Source: Azolla caroliniana
Lineage: Eukaryota; Polypodiophyta
Assembly: GCA_043228905.1 (NCBI GenBank)
Contig: JBHGNT010000020.1
Span: forward strand, 6,572,001-6,636,000
Direction: 5' to 3'
DNA length: 64,000 bases
The notes below the pieces were generated by a model. It ran no database searches, had not been told where the DNA came from, and saw only the letters and a program-made list of their open reading frames with translations. The translations under genes were made by a program, and so were the position numbers. Shown one piece after another: positions 21,651 through 34,400 of the stretch (positions are counted from its first letter, which is position 1; every line of letters begins with the position of its first letter).

Positions 21651-22900
21651 CCAAGTGTCGTTGGCATCCAATGCCCGCATTTCTTCTTCCACAGCAGCAC
21701 GCCAATTTGTGTCTTTCGTTGCTTCTGCGTAGCAATCCAGCTCACGCACTTCCACCACCTTGGTCATACATACTCTTTGTATCTGTACCGTTTTACGGGG
21801 TTCTTTTGGCTGGCTGACCAACGCAATTTTTCGTCAGCCGGTTTGAGGCCCTTCTTGGCCGGTTAAGACTTCATTTCCGAAGATCCGACTTCGTTCTGTC
21901 CGGAGTTAGAATCACTCCAATCTTACTCTTCGCTATCGGTGTCGTATTCCAACATCTTCGTCTTCCCCTTCTCTATGCGTGTGAACCGTCTCCTCGGTTC
22001 CTTGTGCGAGGATAACATGGTAGAGTCTCCACTACTCGCGGGTTCTTCATCCGACTGGTCATTCCTACTCAGCCGCTCATTCGGCCCAGTTAGCCGGAAT
22101 GAAATCAGACTCTCATCTAGAGTACCGAATTCTTCATCTTCTACCTAAACCTCTCCGGGTTCACTAGCCTCATCCTCCAGAATCGGGTCTTCATCGGGAG
22201 TTGGAGTCGGTAGAGAGTACCATGATGCCGACTCATCAAACTCAACATCTCGACTTACTCAAACCTGTTTAGTCTGGGGGTTATAACACTTATACCCCTT
22301 CTATTCATGCGAGTAGTCGACGAGTATGTACTTCTCCGACTTCGGATCCAACTTCCTCCGCTTCTCATCTGGTACATGCACAGATGCTATGCTACTGAAT
22401 ATCCAAAGGTGTCTCAAATTCGGCTTCCGCCCGAAATACAGCTCATATGCTGACACCTTATCTCTGATCCGGTTTTGGATGTAGACGGTCATCTGGACCG
22501 CCTTAGCCCAATAGAACTTGGGCATGCTTTTCTCCTCCAACGTTGCCCTTGTCGCGTCAACAATCGACCGGTTCTTTCTCTCGACCACACGGTTTTGTTC
22601 CGGTGTGTATCGGCAGTTGAATTCCTTTTTACTGCAGATAATTGTTGAATTGGCTGGAAAAGTATTCTTTTCCGCCTTCTAACCGCGGGCACTTGATCTT
22701 TCTTTCTGTTTCCCTCTCGACTAGTCTTTGTAGATTCTGGAAACAGTCGAAGACTTCACTTTTCCTCTCAATGAGGTAGATCCATGTGTATCGGTTGTAG
22801 TCATCAATGAAGGAGACGAAATACTGACTCCCGCCAAGACTAACGTTCTGTGTCGGTCCCTATACATCCAAGTAGATTAAGTCGAGCTTGTTACGACTCC
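21651..22900 (-). pseudogene. Copia A2 integrase C-terminus and acidic linker
   Basis: Contains VERKNRSIVDATRATLEEKS, FYWAKAVQMTVYIQNRIRDK, YELYFGRKPNLRHLWIF and SEKYILVDYSHE (22301-22588). Between integrase and RT lies a serine/acidic linker like that of A1 and A3. Integrase core pieces continue to about 22900 in shifted frames. Confidence 0.85.
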
Positions 22901-23588
22901 GGTTTCATTCGGTGGGGAATGGAAGCCGGTGTTGCTTCCCGAGTTGCCAGGCTTCACATATTTGGGCCTTCCAGCCACTGAATTTCGGTAATCCGAGAAC
23001 AACCTGTTTCGATTGCAGGTCTTGAAGCCTCCGTATATGGATTGCAGGTAATCCATATCTGGTACAAGTGGCCTATCCACTTGTACCAGATATGGATGTC
23101 CAATTAAATCTTATGTCCTTTGGCAAATAGGGCAATGCCGACGTCGTTGGTGTCGAGGATGAACATCCTCCCGTCTCTGCGCCCTTCCGCAATTAATCGG
23201 CCTTCTTCCTCGATGAAGCACCCGAAGTGCGTAAACCGCACCTACATTCCTTGGTCGACGATTTGTCCGACCGACACCAGGTTCTTTGTTATTGTCAGAA
23301 CGTGAAGTACGTTCATCAGCCTTCCCTTTTGTCTGACATGGCTTAAAGGGACTTCTCTGACATGCACAATCGGGTGAGGGGTGTCGTCTTGGGTTTCAAC
23401 AATTCTCAGTTGTTCTGGTTTCTCCAAAAATGAGAACCACTTTTCGTGCCTCCTCATGTGTTTTGAGGCTCCGGAATCAACATACCATACTTCCTCCGAT
23501 TTGAGAGTGGTCTTCTTCATCGAGTTAGCCTTGTGCTTCATCACAAAGGCTGGCCCCTTCCCGATGTCGTGTGGTTCTTCACACACGA
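22901..23588 (-). pseudogene. Copia A2 protease and gag-pre-integrase
   Basis: The protease motif WYVDSGASKHM lies near 23470-23505, followed by VLTITKNLVSVGQIVDQGM. The gag-pre-integrase segment beyond it is disturbed by a perfect hairpin at 23051-23097. The upstream gag is separated by the insertion at 23589-24600. Confidence 0.85.
23051..23097. repeat. Perfect 21-bp inverted repeat (hairpin)
   Basis: Arms at 23051-23071 and 23077-23097 are exact reverse complements (CCATATCTGGTACAAGTGG core) around the 5-base loop CCTAT. In copies A1 and A3 this position holds ordinary integrase-domain sequence without the second arm, so one arm is a copy of the other. Confidence 0.95.
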
Positions 23589-24600
23589 TATGAAAAATAA
23601 TGAAATAATTATTTTAGATTAGATTAATGGATTGATATGGAAAGATAGATGTCTTCAAGAGCTTCATAACGCATTTTTACTACATATAAAATGGACAACT
23701 ACATATCAAGTTATGTTAATATAAAGTTTGAGAATATAAGGAAAACATAATTGTGAAATATCCCACAAAGATAGGAAACTTTTGGATCCAGCACTATATA
23801 AGTAGATCGAGAACCATTAGTTTATATCTATGTGGTAAGAGTATAGAAGGAATGGTTAAACTTGGGCTACACTATCCGGATGGATTGATGTGGCTTAACT
23901 ACATGTAATGGTTTTGGACAGAACCAGAACCGGACGGCGACAAAACCGGACCGGACAGATGGAATCGGAACCAGAACCGGATCGGGCTAGATGTAACCGA
24001 ACGGATCGGATGGGTGACGGTCGAGATGGACGGATCATACACGGGCCGAACTTTACAGATGATAAGATCATGCCACGAACTAAAGTAAAGTAAAGGTCAT
24101 ATGGACGCATGCAACTGAATGTAGAGGCCATACAACTAAAGTCAAACTTTATGTAAAGTAAAGGTTATGTGGATGCATGCAATTAAACTCAAGATGCAAA
24201 CCAGAGTTCCTCATGCAAGGGTATCTTCGAGTGTGGAAAATCCTAAGAGAAGGGAAGGAAGAGCAATCTTTTTTTTCTCATAGAATCTTTGAGTTAGAAA
24301 AGAGAAATCTATCAATCAATAAAAAAAACCAGAACCCTAATAATTTTCCTAACGGAAGCCATATCTCTCGAATAGCCCTAATTTTTTTCTTATGAAAGCC
24401 ATATCTCATAAATTTGAAACCTATTGTTTCTTATCGAAGCCATATCTCACAAACTCTAAACTTTTGTAATCCCAATCTTGGGATTGATTGTAATTTTTCT
24501 TCTCCTTTGCGAATGAAATTTATTAAACTTTCTCATTTTCGTTAATTCTTAAAAACAAACGTACGAATTTGGTATCCTCTAGTCGGAGACCCCAGGGTCC
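23589..24600 (+). mobile_element. LTR-like insertion inside copia A2
   Basis: About 1 kb of AT-rich DNA separates A2 protease from A2 gag; the A2 reading continues on both sides. It carries a TATA box (CTATATAAGTAGATCG, about 23789) and, near the right end, AATTTGGTATCCTC, which resembles a decayed tRNA-Met primer site after an LTR. A roughly 37-bp direct repeat (24083-24118 and 24152-24190, AAAGTAAAGGT.ATG) lies in the middle. I read it as a solo LTR or LTR plus leader on the plus strand, with uncertain ends. Confidence 0.45.
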
Positions 24601-25581
24601 TACCTCAAGTTCACGTATCTTCGTCGTATTTTTGCAACACCGGCTTTCCCAGTTCCGGATCCTTCCAATCCATCTGCGTAGTGCGAGCTTTGCCGGTTTC
24701 CCTATCCGGCCTTGATGGATCCGGATTTGTCCGAATCAATGCGCTTCTTCCAACACTCGCTTTCTCTATGGCCTTTCTTGCCACAATACCAACATTTCGT
24801 GTCGGCCTTCCCTTGCCGGTTTTCGGCACCGTTTTGATTCCCCCTGCTCGTGGAGGGTCCGGAACTATTGTCGGCACTATGTCGATGCCTTCGATTCTGC
24901 TCTTGTCGATCGCCTCCATTGCGTGTCGACCCACCTCATCCTCCATGCCCACGCGGCCGGTCCGCCTCCATGTACAACATCTGGTTGTCCGGTTGAGTGG
25001 TCCTCGACCCACTCACGTAGTTTTCTTCGACCATCAGCATTGATTGCAAGTCGAAGATGGACGGTGGCTTCTCCCGGGTGCAGATCATCGTCCGGATTGG
25101 CCCGTACCACTGTGTCCACCAAGGCATATTTGTACCATTTCGTCTTTGTCCGCCGTCACATTGATGGACCCGAGCGCGTCACAAATCTCCTTTATTTTGG
25201 TGGTGTACTCTGTAACCAACACATCTCTCTGTCGGATGTTGTTCAGCTCTTGCCGAAGCTACAACTTACGGGTTGTGGTACTTGCAACGAAAATCTTCCG
25301 GAGATTTTCCCAGGGCTCCTTCGTCGTTTTTGCATCCTTGATGTAGCCACACATTTGATCATGCACACAGGATGCGAGGCAGTACAACACTCTACTCGCT
25401 CCTTTTTCCCATGCCAGAAAGTCCTTGTGTGCCGGTTCCGGTGCCTACATTGTTCGTTCCTTCCACATAGCTCCAATAACCATGCCCCAGTAGGTACTGA
25501 TGCATTTAATATGACTAGGATGCATAGTGGCTCCGGTCGAGCTTTTCTACGGGGAAGGGAACTTGCCATACCTCTGTCCAT
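24601..25581 (-). pseudogene. Copia A2 gag
   Basis: Starts at ATG 25581 on the minus strand (MDRGMASSLP, shared with A3 gag). Recognisable pieces are scattered over three frames. The zinc knuckle region (GHRESECWKKR) lies close to 24740. The primer site lies about 85 bp upstream. A 271-codon plus-strand open stretch over this gene is antisense and not a gene. Confidence 0.75.
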
Positions 25582-25675
25582 CTTGGTTCTCTTCTTTTCT
25601 TCACCGGGTGTTAGGGTTTGTCTTCGGAAGCGTCTGTCAGTTGCAGAGGTTCTCAACCCTCGCACTCTGATACCA

Positions 25676-25809
25676 TGTGAAAGTTTATATGTGGAAGCAT
25701 ATGACAAACCGGCTCAGTCGGATACCAACAGAACGTAAAGAGAAGAAGATTTAACAGAGAATGCACATGAGAGATAGAGGGGGCAGAGAGAGTAGGACAT
25801 AAAACTCAA
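25676..25809 (-). repeat. Truncated 5' LTR of copia A2
   Basis: Matches the first ~125 bp of the 3' LTR (19201-19325), from TGTGAAAG to AAAACTCAA, then homology stops. Confidence 0.88.
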
Positions 25810-25877
25810 ATTTGTTACATTAAGAAATAGTGAGAAAGAAAAAAAACAAATGAGAATGAACAAAAGACACCTAAATG

Positions 25878-26038
25878 ACTTTGCACTAGCTCAATTAGTT
25901 GAAGTGCATGATTATCAAACTAGAGGTTACGAATTTCTCTCACTTGAACTATAAATACTTTTGAAAAGATGATGGCAAAAGGTGGCCAGTCAAATTGATT
26001 GCTCATGCATGATTAAAAAGAAGAAGAAGAAAAGAAAA
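25878..26038 (+). mobile_element. Possible tRNA-derived SINE
   Basis: A box-A-like motif TAGCTCAATTAGTTGA (25887) is followed about 38 bp later by a box-B-like motif GGTTACGAATT (25925-25935), as in a decayed Pol III tRNA promoter. The unit ends in an A/G-rich tail (26014-26038). No clear target duplication was found. It is not a functional tRNA because the fold is not kept. Confidence 0.4.
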
Positions 26039-29000
26039 TTCTAATTTTAACATAATGGAAAACCATTGATAAAAATAGTTTTGATAGCCACGATGATGAA
26101 AAATGACCAAATACATCAAATTGACCATCCATCCAACTTTAAATTTAGTAAAGCGGAAAACACTCCTATTAGAAGATTGTCCCTAGGGCTTTTTATTTTG
26201 GGTAGTTCTTGGGGTAAAGTCTTCACTTTATTAGGGGTAAATGAGTGACATGCTCAATTATGGCGTAATTGTTCTATTAAATATTGAAATTATAATTTCC
26301 TAGTCCATCCTATCTATTTGGCAATGTATTTATTTTTGTTGTGTATTCATGGATGTCTCTACAAGTGGGGTTTCTACAAGTGTACATGCATATAAATGGA
26401 CAATCTAAACTCTCAAATATGTGTGGTTTTTATAGGAGTTTTTCGAAAATTGTATGCATTACAGTAAAAGTTCAATTGCGCAAACTAATGTGAACCCTCC
26501 AACCCAAACTATAAAAGGAGGCTATGGCTATGAAGAGGTGCAATGGTTGTTGAATTGGTTAGTGGGTTGATAACTAATTGCAATAGATTGTGCAAGAAGT
26601 CTGAATGCCATATTCTTTTGTGTATTATGTACGATGTAATGTTTATCTCATTTTGTCTTGTGAATAGTGTGCTTTTACATATCTTGCTCCTTTGTTAGTA
26701 TATTCCATTGTGATAGAAACCATTAATTAGCTCACTACAAGGTGTACTGCACTCTACTACATGTGGTGGCTCTATTGAGCAATGTGGTGGAATTCCAACA
26801 CAATAGTCGGGTATGTACCCTACTATAATGAATGTGTTGGTAACTTTTCAAATCATGCACAATGCATATTATTTGAATTTGAGGGGTACTTTAGATATCA
26901 TACCTAATGCCTACAAACATGTCTCACTTTGAGAATAAATTACTCACTCTATCTGACATACGTTCGTCAAAGCAAAGACATCAATCTTGATTTCTAAGCC
27001 TCATACAACATTGTGGGTTGGTTGGTTAACTGAATTAAATATTATATGACGATGAGACATGAAACACACAATATTTGTGTTATAACATTTTATAACCCAT
27101 ACCATAGGGTTGATATTCATGTTACCATAACATGACAATAAGTTTTTCATGCTAGAAAGATTGGTTTGATACAATGTCAAGCTAATTTTTCAACAAGGGA
27201 TGTCTGATTTGACAAGGTTCGTGATAAAACAAAGGAACCAAACGAATGATTGTACACATTATGGCTTTGGCGTTGATATTGATTTGATGCCTCTTGATGG
27301 ATTATGAACATTATACTTCCAAATGACGTTATGTATGAACTTTATCTTGGATAAACATACAATGAGGCCCTATTCTATGAGAATCTAGCTACTTAAATTA
27401 AGATTTCTATGAAATTGTACACATATTGTGGGTTTGTAGGTAGCTCTTAAGCTTTCCATAGAATTGTACTCATATTGTGGATATGTAGATAGTGTTTTGA
27501 TAAGCCTATGCAACTAAAGTTGTTCAATATGTGGGCTCTAAGTAAAAGTATGTATTCTCGTTCAAACAACCATTTATTGTGAATATCAGTTGCTCATGCT
27601 TTGTCACAAACTATTTCAAATTCTACAAGGTAGTATGACTTAGTCATTATCTAGACAACAATAATAATTTGAAGTAGGGATGGTTGGGAGTGACGCAATG
27701 AGTGTAAGTAACACCTCTTCTAATTTGCGTAAAGTTGGAGAATGGGCATAAGCAAGGAAAAGTATAACAAGGTTAGTGCACTGTGTCACTTGGTTAAGTT
27801 CACTCGAGTAAGGGATCATGGAATTAACTTTGCTCGAGACACAATTGAGTGTACAAACAAATGACATGTGTGAGGAACAATTTGCCTCGATATACATGTG
27901 ATATGATGTGATTGAGTGTTAAAATCGACAAAATGTAAGATAATCGATGAATTATATGTATATTATTGACCTAAAACACAAACCCCTAGAGTGTGATGAT
28001 AATACACATATTAAACAACAAAGCAAGAAATTCAAATCCAAAAGACTTATCCCCTTAATGTCATGATACTACATATAAAAAAGATAAGCATTCCAATCTC
28101 AAAATGATTTCCAAGATTTGTACATGGGAGAAGTGCACCAAATTAAATAGCTTAGACAAAAGAGGAAGTGCTCTGAGGATTGTGAGTGTAGCATTTTGGG
28201 AGTTGTTCGAGGTCAAGAGACAAGAACATGCACTAATTACGAAGAAGAGTTAGGACTATGAGTGGTTTTGGTTAAGTGAAAACTTTGATTTGTAGGTATT
28301 CATGAGCCTGGTAAAAATAACATGTAGGGAGGAAGGGGGGGCAAAAAGGTTAAGAGATATCTAATTGATAAACCTTTGATAGAAAGGTAAGACAAAGCAT
28401 TATCAAATGCTCAATACACAACATAAATAATGGACTTGGGGAATGGGCACGGCGTTGTAAGAAGGACATGTATGATGGAAGCATGCTAGCTTCCGGTCAA
28501 GCCTAATTTATATAATAGGAGAGCATGATAATCCATTTTCTTTATATCATGTCATATTGAGCCATGATCAATGGCCCCCTTGTCCCATGAATGCACTCCA
28601 CGAGTCATTCATCATAGGCAAGAGTGTGTTGAAGATTAATCTCAAAATTTGTGAATCAAACAACATTAAATTAACAATATCTTGCCACATGGATGGTTGT
28701 AATTTAAAATTACGGAGTAGAACAATCGGTAGTGAGATTCACAAATGGAAGCCCAAAATTCTGATCACCAAAATTTTAACCATAAATGCAAAAATCATCA
28801 ATTGGAATTTTAATTATTTGCTCACACATAATAAAATAACACATTAACACTTTGATTTCTATGATTTGCTCACAATTTGGAATTTTACATTCGCCATAAA
28901 TCCCACTTCATGAGGCCATCATAAATCCCACTTCATGGTTGTGGATATAAATTCACTATGATAACCAAACACAATCAAGAATGAGGGGAGAGAGAAGCCT

Positions 29001-29750
29001 TGGAATGGATGCTAACTATCCATTATTGGGTATAATACCATATACTTACAAGTTGAAGAGGGCGATGGTCTAGCTAAAAATTAGTTCTTGTGTCATGCAG
29101 GTTGCAATTGCACATGATCACCACTTGTTTAATCATCTTGTCTCAATCCTTTGTAATTGTCACACACCTTTCGAGATCCTACGAATGGACATGCAAGAGC
29201 TTGGTTTTAAAAAAGTGAGTAGCTTAAGTAGTAAGAATATAAGAGCAATGTTTACAAGAGACAAACAGAAACTAGTATTGGTAAATAAAGTTGTGCATGT
29301 GATTCCTCGGGCATTCTATGAAATCCCACTTGGCACAATTTTAATATACATATGCTTGCTTGCAAATACTTAGGCCCAACAATTACCCCCTTATCAAGAC
29401 CGCAATGCCCATTGGCACATCGATTTATTACCGAGTCATGAACACATATATGCAAAATTTTCATGTCAAGATCATATATGGATCATGCCGTTTTTGGATT
29501 TTCCCAAAGCTACCTTCCAAGCTTGACACCCGAGGGATCCATCCATTGCCCAAACGAACCTCATCCTCGGTTCACGCGTCATGACAAAATATGCCAAACT
29601 TCATGTCATTCTCTCTGTCTCCTAAGATATTGAAGTGTACATCTCTTAAACTCTCCTAAGACTTTATTTACTTCCCCATGTATATATTTAAGAAGAATCA
29701 ATGATTTTGTTTTGCTTGTCATAGTGAACAATTAGGGTTTGGATACTTAC
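26039..29750. other. Intergenic AT-rich DNA
   Basis: No coding region or element domain recognised. A TATA-like TATAAAAG (26510) precedes sequence resembling LTR U3-R or an unannotated transcript start. Small duplications: 27408-27444 with 27456-27492 (ATTGTAC.CATATTGTGG), and CATAAATCCCACTTCATG twice near 28897-28937. All open frames here are under 100 codons and show no familiar motif. Confidence 0.6.
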
Positions 29751-29944
29751 AAAATTTGGCTATCATTTCTCTCTCTCGCGCTCTCTCTCTCTCAATAGAT
29801 ATATGTGTGGGGTGTTGATCTTGATTTAGAATCCTCATCGAATTCAAGGTGTAAAATCATCATTTCCATTTGCTTTCAAATGACCCAAAAAAGAGTACAA
29901 AAAAGATGTGTACATTTGAGTAAAGAAAAATGCATTCAAAGCAA

Positions 29945-29981
<37 letters not shown>

Positions 29982-30869
29982 CTCTCTCTCTCTCTATTGC
30001 TTGCCCCTTCTCTTCCCAACATATATAATATTCATTCCCTCTCTCTCTCTCTCTCTCTCTTCCCGTGTTCTGAAATAATAAGCATTTCTCTCTCTTCCCC
30101 CTGTTCTGGATTTATTTTATGCATTCATTCTCTCTCTCTCTCTCTCTCTCTCTTCCCCCTGTTCTGGATTTATTATGTATGTATATGCATTCATTCTCTC
30201 TCTCTCTCTCTCTCTCTTCCCCTGTTCTGGATTATTGACATGCATTCCCCACTCTTGCCTTCTTCTATTCTCTCTACCTGCCCTCTCGAATCATCATCAT
30301 CTCTTCTCTTCTTTTCAATGTATGTATGTATATAAATTATATACATTTATGTATGTATACTTACTTATTGTATATGTATACATATGTATATGTATATATG
30401 TAGTATGTATGTATGTACATTGGGGGAGGGGGAGGGGGGAAGAGCACAACGAAAATAAGTGCAGTTTCTAAAGCATTCCTAATTTTTCGAAAATTTTCCC
30501 CCTGTGAGAATACCTTTTTCTCTCTCACTCACTCACACTCTCTCTCTAGTAACTAGTTTCACATGTTTCTGTCTCTGTCTGTCTGTCTCTCTCTAGTTTC
30601 ACATGTTGTCTCCCTTCCCCTGTTCTATTTTTGGCTTCATATATCACTCACTCACTTACTCGCTTTTATGTCTACTCTCTTCTTCTGCTTTTAATTGTCA
30701 CATGCTTTTACTTCTCTTTCCCCCCTCCCCTCTTCTTCTTCTTTCTGGATTTTGTGATATGCATTCCTCTCTCTCTCTCTCTAGTTTCACATGCTTTTTT
30801 ACATATGTATCCTCTCTCCTGTTCTGGATTAGTCTCACAAATGCATTCCTGTCTCTCTTCTAATTTCAG

Positions 30870-30917
<48 letters not shown>
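29751..30917 (+). repeat. CA/CT microsatellites and CT-linked compound repeat
   Basis: A (CA) run (29947-29979) passes into CT runs that recur to 30914. Between 30020 and 30260 they form a compound repeat of about 40-65 bp: GCATTCATT, a CT run, TTCCCCCTGTTCTGGATTTA, then a TATG-rich part. Single further copies of CCTGTTCTGGATT lie near 30813, and of CCCTGTTCTATTTTT near 30615. The block ends about 540 bp before the first coding exon of the 5-phosphatase gene and may be part of its promoter or 5' leader. Confidence 0.9.
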
Positions 30918-30919
<2 letters not shown>

Positions 30920-31094
30920 CCGAGCCCTTGTTTCCTGTTGTTATAACAGCTTTTTCTCAGCTCACCCACAGGGCAGGGCATCCATCCAAAATTCTCTCAT
31001 TTAACACCTCCAATTTTCCTGCCAATTATGGTTGGTTTTCAACCATAATCCCTCCTCAATTGGCCTAATAATTAATCTATGTATGACCTTTTTG

Positions 31095-31345
31095 AAGGAA
31101 ACATTTCAATAATATGTACCCAAGAAGAAAGAAAACTGGAGTGATAATACAGAAAACAAACAGAGAGTATAGTAATAAAATAGAAGAAACAGAGGAGAGT
31201 AAAAAAATAAAGGAGGGAGCATACATTATGTATAATAAAAGAAACAGAGTATAATAGAATAGAAGGAACAGAGAGTATAATAATAGAAGAACCAGAGAAC
31301 AATTGAAGAAACAAACCATAATAGAAGAAAGGAACAGCGTGTATG
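31095..31345 (+). repeat. Purine-rich imperfect repeat
   Basis: Repeats of an A/G-rich unit of about 30 bp (AGAAACAGAGAGTATAATA and variants) fill about 250 bp just upstream of the 5-phosphatase start codon. The purines are on the same strand as the gene, opposite in composition to the CT block before it. Confidence 0.7.
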
Positions 31346-31456
31346 TACTGTAGGGTAGAGAGTCAGAGTGTTCCTTCCTTCGCCCGCCCATTTGTAAGGG
31401 TTCCCTTTTATTCCATCTAAATCCTACCTCTGAATGCTTTAATTTCTGTCTCGAAA

Positions 31457-34400
31457 ATGAGAGTGGCTGAAGATAACAGGAGTTCCAGAATTAAGGTTAA
31501 CATTTATCTTAATTATTTTCACCTCAATTCAGTGGAATATGTTTCCTTTTCTGCCTACATTTTGGGTTAATTATACATTTCTTCTATGTATTTTTGTTTT
31601 GTTTTGTTTTGTTTTGCTCTTGTTATTATTATATAGTTCTGGTCCAAGCTCTCCTTCAAGAAATGGTTAAGTCGAAAACATGAGAAACAAGGTTATCATG
31701 CAGATCGGCTCGATATAGATGCTTGTTCTACAGATAGTGAGCAAGAAGACATAGGTATTGTACTAAAAATTCAATTGAATTTAACTTCACTCTACTCTAC
31801 TCTACTCTGCTCTACCTCTACTCTGTTTCCACATTTTCCCCCACTATGATTCTCAAATTCTCGTATTGACTGTGTCTCGAGAAGACCCTAACATTTTGAA
31901 TTCATCTGTAGGGGAAATAATGAAGGAAACTGGTTCTTTTTCCCATATGGGAAATATGAAGGAAATTTACGCTGTTTCCTACATGTGAAATGTTTTGAGT
32001 TCATTGTAAGGAAAGACATCAGAGATAAAAGACAAGACTTAATAGTTTCCTACATAGGAAAACAGCCTCCATCTCAATTGAACTATATATATATATATAT
32101 ATGCTCTGTCTCACCTGTAGAAGCTCATAATGATTGTAGGGAAACATATGGGAAAATGACCTATTTCCCACATGGAGACATAAGGGAAATCATGCTCTTG
32201 TTTTCTCAACATGGATAGTTAGTTGGGCTCTTTCTTGCCTAGCTACGTTTGATCTGCCTCTCTCACTGATACAATCTCGTAATGTTGAAAAACCTCAGAA
32301 CAATGATGAAAAAACATGTAGAAATGTGCGGAACTTTCTTACCCCAACTGGCAAATTAATTGGAAGAAAACTTCTTGTGATAGATTCAATTTGTACTCTT
32401 ATTCACTAATTCCTTGTGTTGCAATTCATATACATCAAATGTGTTTCGTTTAGGTGTATGGGAGGATGAAATGGAGAGACGATACAGTTGCTCGGCTACA
32501 GATTTTCAGCTTCCTCGGTCTTTCTCGACAGGTTCATTTTAACTTTATATTGTTTACATTTATTATTACTTGGAAAAGAATCAAGCATTAGTGAAAAAGA
32601 CTCATCATTTAGGGTTTTATTTATGAGTTCTAATGAATGCTTATATGTTAGATTTGCTTCATTTTTATTTGCAAAAGAATCAAGTTACTAAATTAGGGCT
32701 TCAAAAATTCGAAAAGCAATAGGTCGAGTATCATCATTTATGATCTCTTCGATCTCGATCCCTACAATTTCTAATAAAAAAACTCCTGTCTTCTAACTAA
32801 TTCAAGCTGTACTGGAAGTCTTTAAGTTCTAATGCAAGATTCATGTTTACACATGCTTTTAAAGGTTTTGAAGCGAGACACTCTTCTGCTACGTTGATGC
32901 CTAGAGATTGTGAAGTTTTGAAGTCAAAACTAACCGACGTTCAAAATTTCAGGTTACAATCTTTCTTTCTCTTAGGTTTTATTAAATCTACATATATCAC
33001 TTGCCATTAGTTTGTTATAAGTATGGTGTTTGGTCATGCTTAAATTGTCTGTATAGTTAACTGGTACATATATGTATATGTATATTATACCAATCAACCT
33101 TACATTTATGTCTATGCGGTTAGCTATTGAGACTGTAGGGCTGACTAAATAGCTTCAGTGAGCCAATGGGACTATCATTGGGCTCAGTCACTCTAGTAAT
33201 GTATAAAGTTGTGTTTCTCAATGTTATGGTATCAGAGTCTTTGTTGGAACTTGGAATGTTGGAGGAAGACCTCCCAATGACAGACTAGACATTGAGGAGT
33301 GGCTAGGAAGCTTGAAAGAGCCAGCTGACATATATGTGATTGGGTAAGTATTTTATTGCACTGATATACATGGAAGTGATTCATTCAATCCACTAGTTTA
33401 AACCTCAATGCTAATTGCTTATAATTTGAATGAAATAACTCATTGTAGGTTTCAAGAAGTTGTCCCTTTGAGTGCTGGTAATGTCCTTGGTGCTGAAAAC
33501 AATGGACCAGCTGCCAGATGGCAACACCTTATTCGTCACACACTGAACTACACAAGCTGTAATTCTGGAAGCTTCCGGCGAAGTTGTAGCACTCCTTCAT
33601 CATTGTGGCAGGAGACTTCGATGGATTTTACAGATACTTGCAATCAAGACTTGGGTGGTATCAATCTAACATCATTTGCTAGTAGAGGAACCCCAGTGCC
33701 TTCACCTGTGTTAAACAGTAGATCGTCAAGTGGTTACCGGTCGTCTCAGAACCGATCTCGGTATGCCATGATTGCTAGCAAGCAAATGGTGGGGTTGTTT
33801 GTGTCAGTATGGGTTAAAAGTGACTTGAGACGAAGTGTTCGCAATGTGAAGGTCTCTTGTATAGGATGCGGTCTCATGGGCTACCTAGGAAACAAGGTAA
33901 AAAGGCTTCATACCTTTGGGATCAAATCCAAAATATATTCAAATACAAGATGATTGCTTTTTTGTGTTTACTAACTCCAATGTGTGTGTGTGTGTGTATG
34001 TTATTTGTTTGTGATGCAATAGGGATCTATATCTGTCAGTGTGTGTCTCCATCAAACCACATTTTGCTTTGTGTGTAGTCACTTGGCATCGGGGCAAAAG
34101 GATGGGGATGAAATCAGACGGAACTCGGACGTTGCAGAGATTTTGAAAAGAACACAATTTCGACGTGCGGATGATATGAATGGAGCAGGGCTCCCAGAGA
34201 CCATCTTGGAGCATGAGTAAGAAAAACGACCCAATGGAAAACAGACTGCATTATTATAAAAACAGCTAAATAAATCTTAGAAGAAGCCTAGTTTGAAAGC
34301 AAGTATTTTTTATTTAAAAAAAGTTGTCTCAAGGAAGAGAAAAAATCAATAAGTGTTTCAAATAATCTATGGGTTTTTTTCTGTTATATGTGGATTTTTG

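Larger units (their letters stand above)
19201..25809 (-). mobile_element. Ty1/copia element copia A2, minus strand, 5'-LTR truncated
   Basis: Family-A copia in reverse orientation. Its 3' LTR is complete at low coordinates (19201-19606). The 5' LTR keeps only about 134 bp next to the primer site (25676-25809), so the U3 promoter side is lost. The reverse complement of the primer site (TGGTATCAGAG) is at 25665-25675. Coding order on the minus strand is gag, protease, integrase, RT, RNase H and a C-terminal extension, all broken by stops and frameshifts. A ~1 kb insertion splits gag from protease. No target duplication can be shown because the right end is truncated. Confidence 0.92.

Noticed and set aside
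24923-25738. 271-codon open frame on the plus strand
   Set aside because: Antisense to copia A2 gag, which is identified by homology to A3 gag on the minus strand.
29065-29115. tRNA-like box A and box B
   Set aside because: Motifs too far from consensus and no tail; could be chance.
29805-31068. Several 90-176 codon frames rich in Ser/Leu
   Set aside because: Produced by CT microsatellites, which contain no stop codons.
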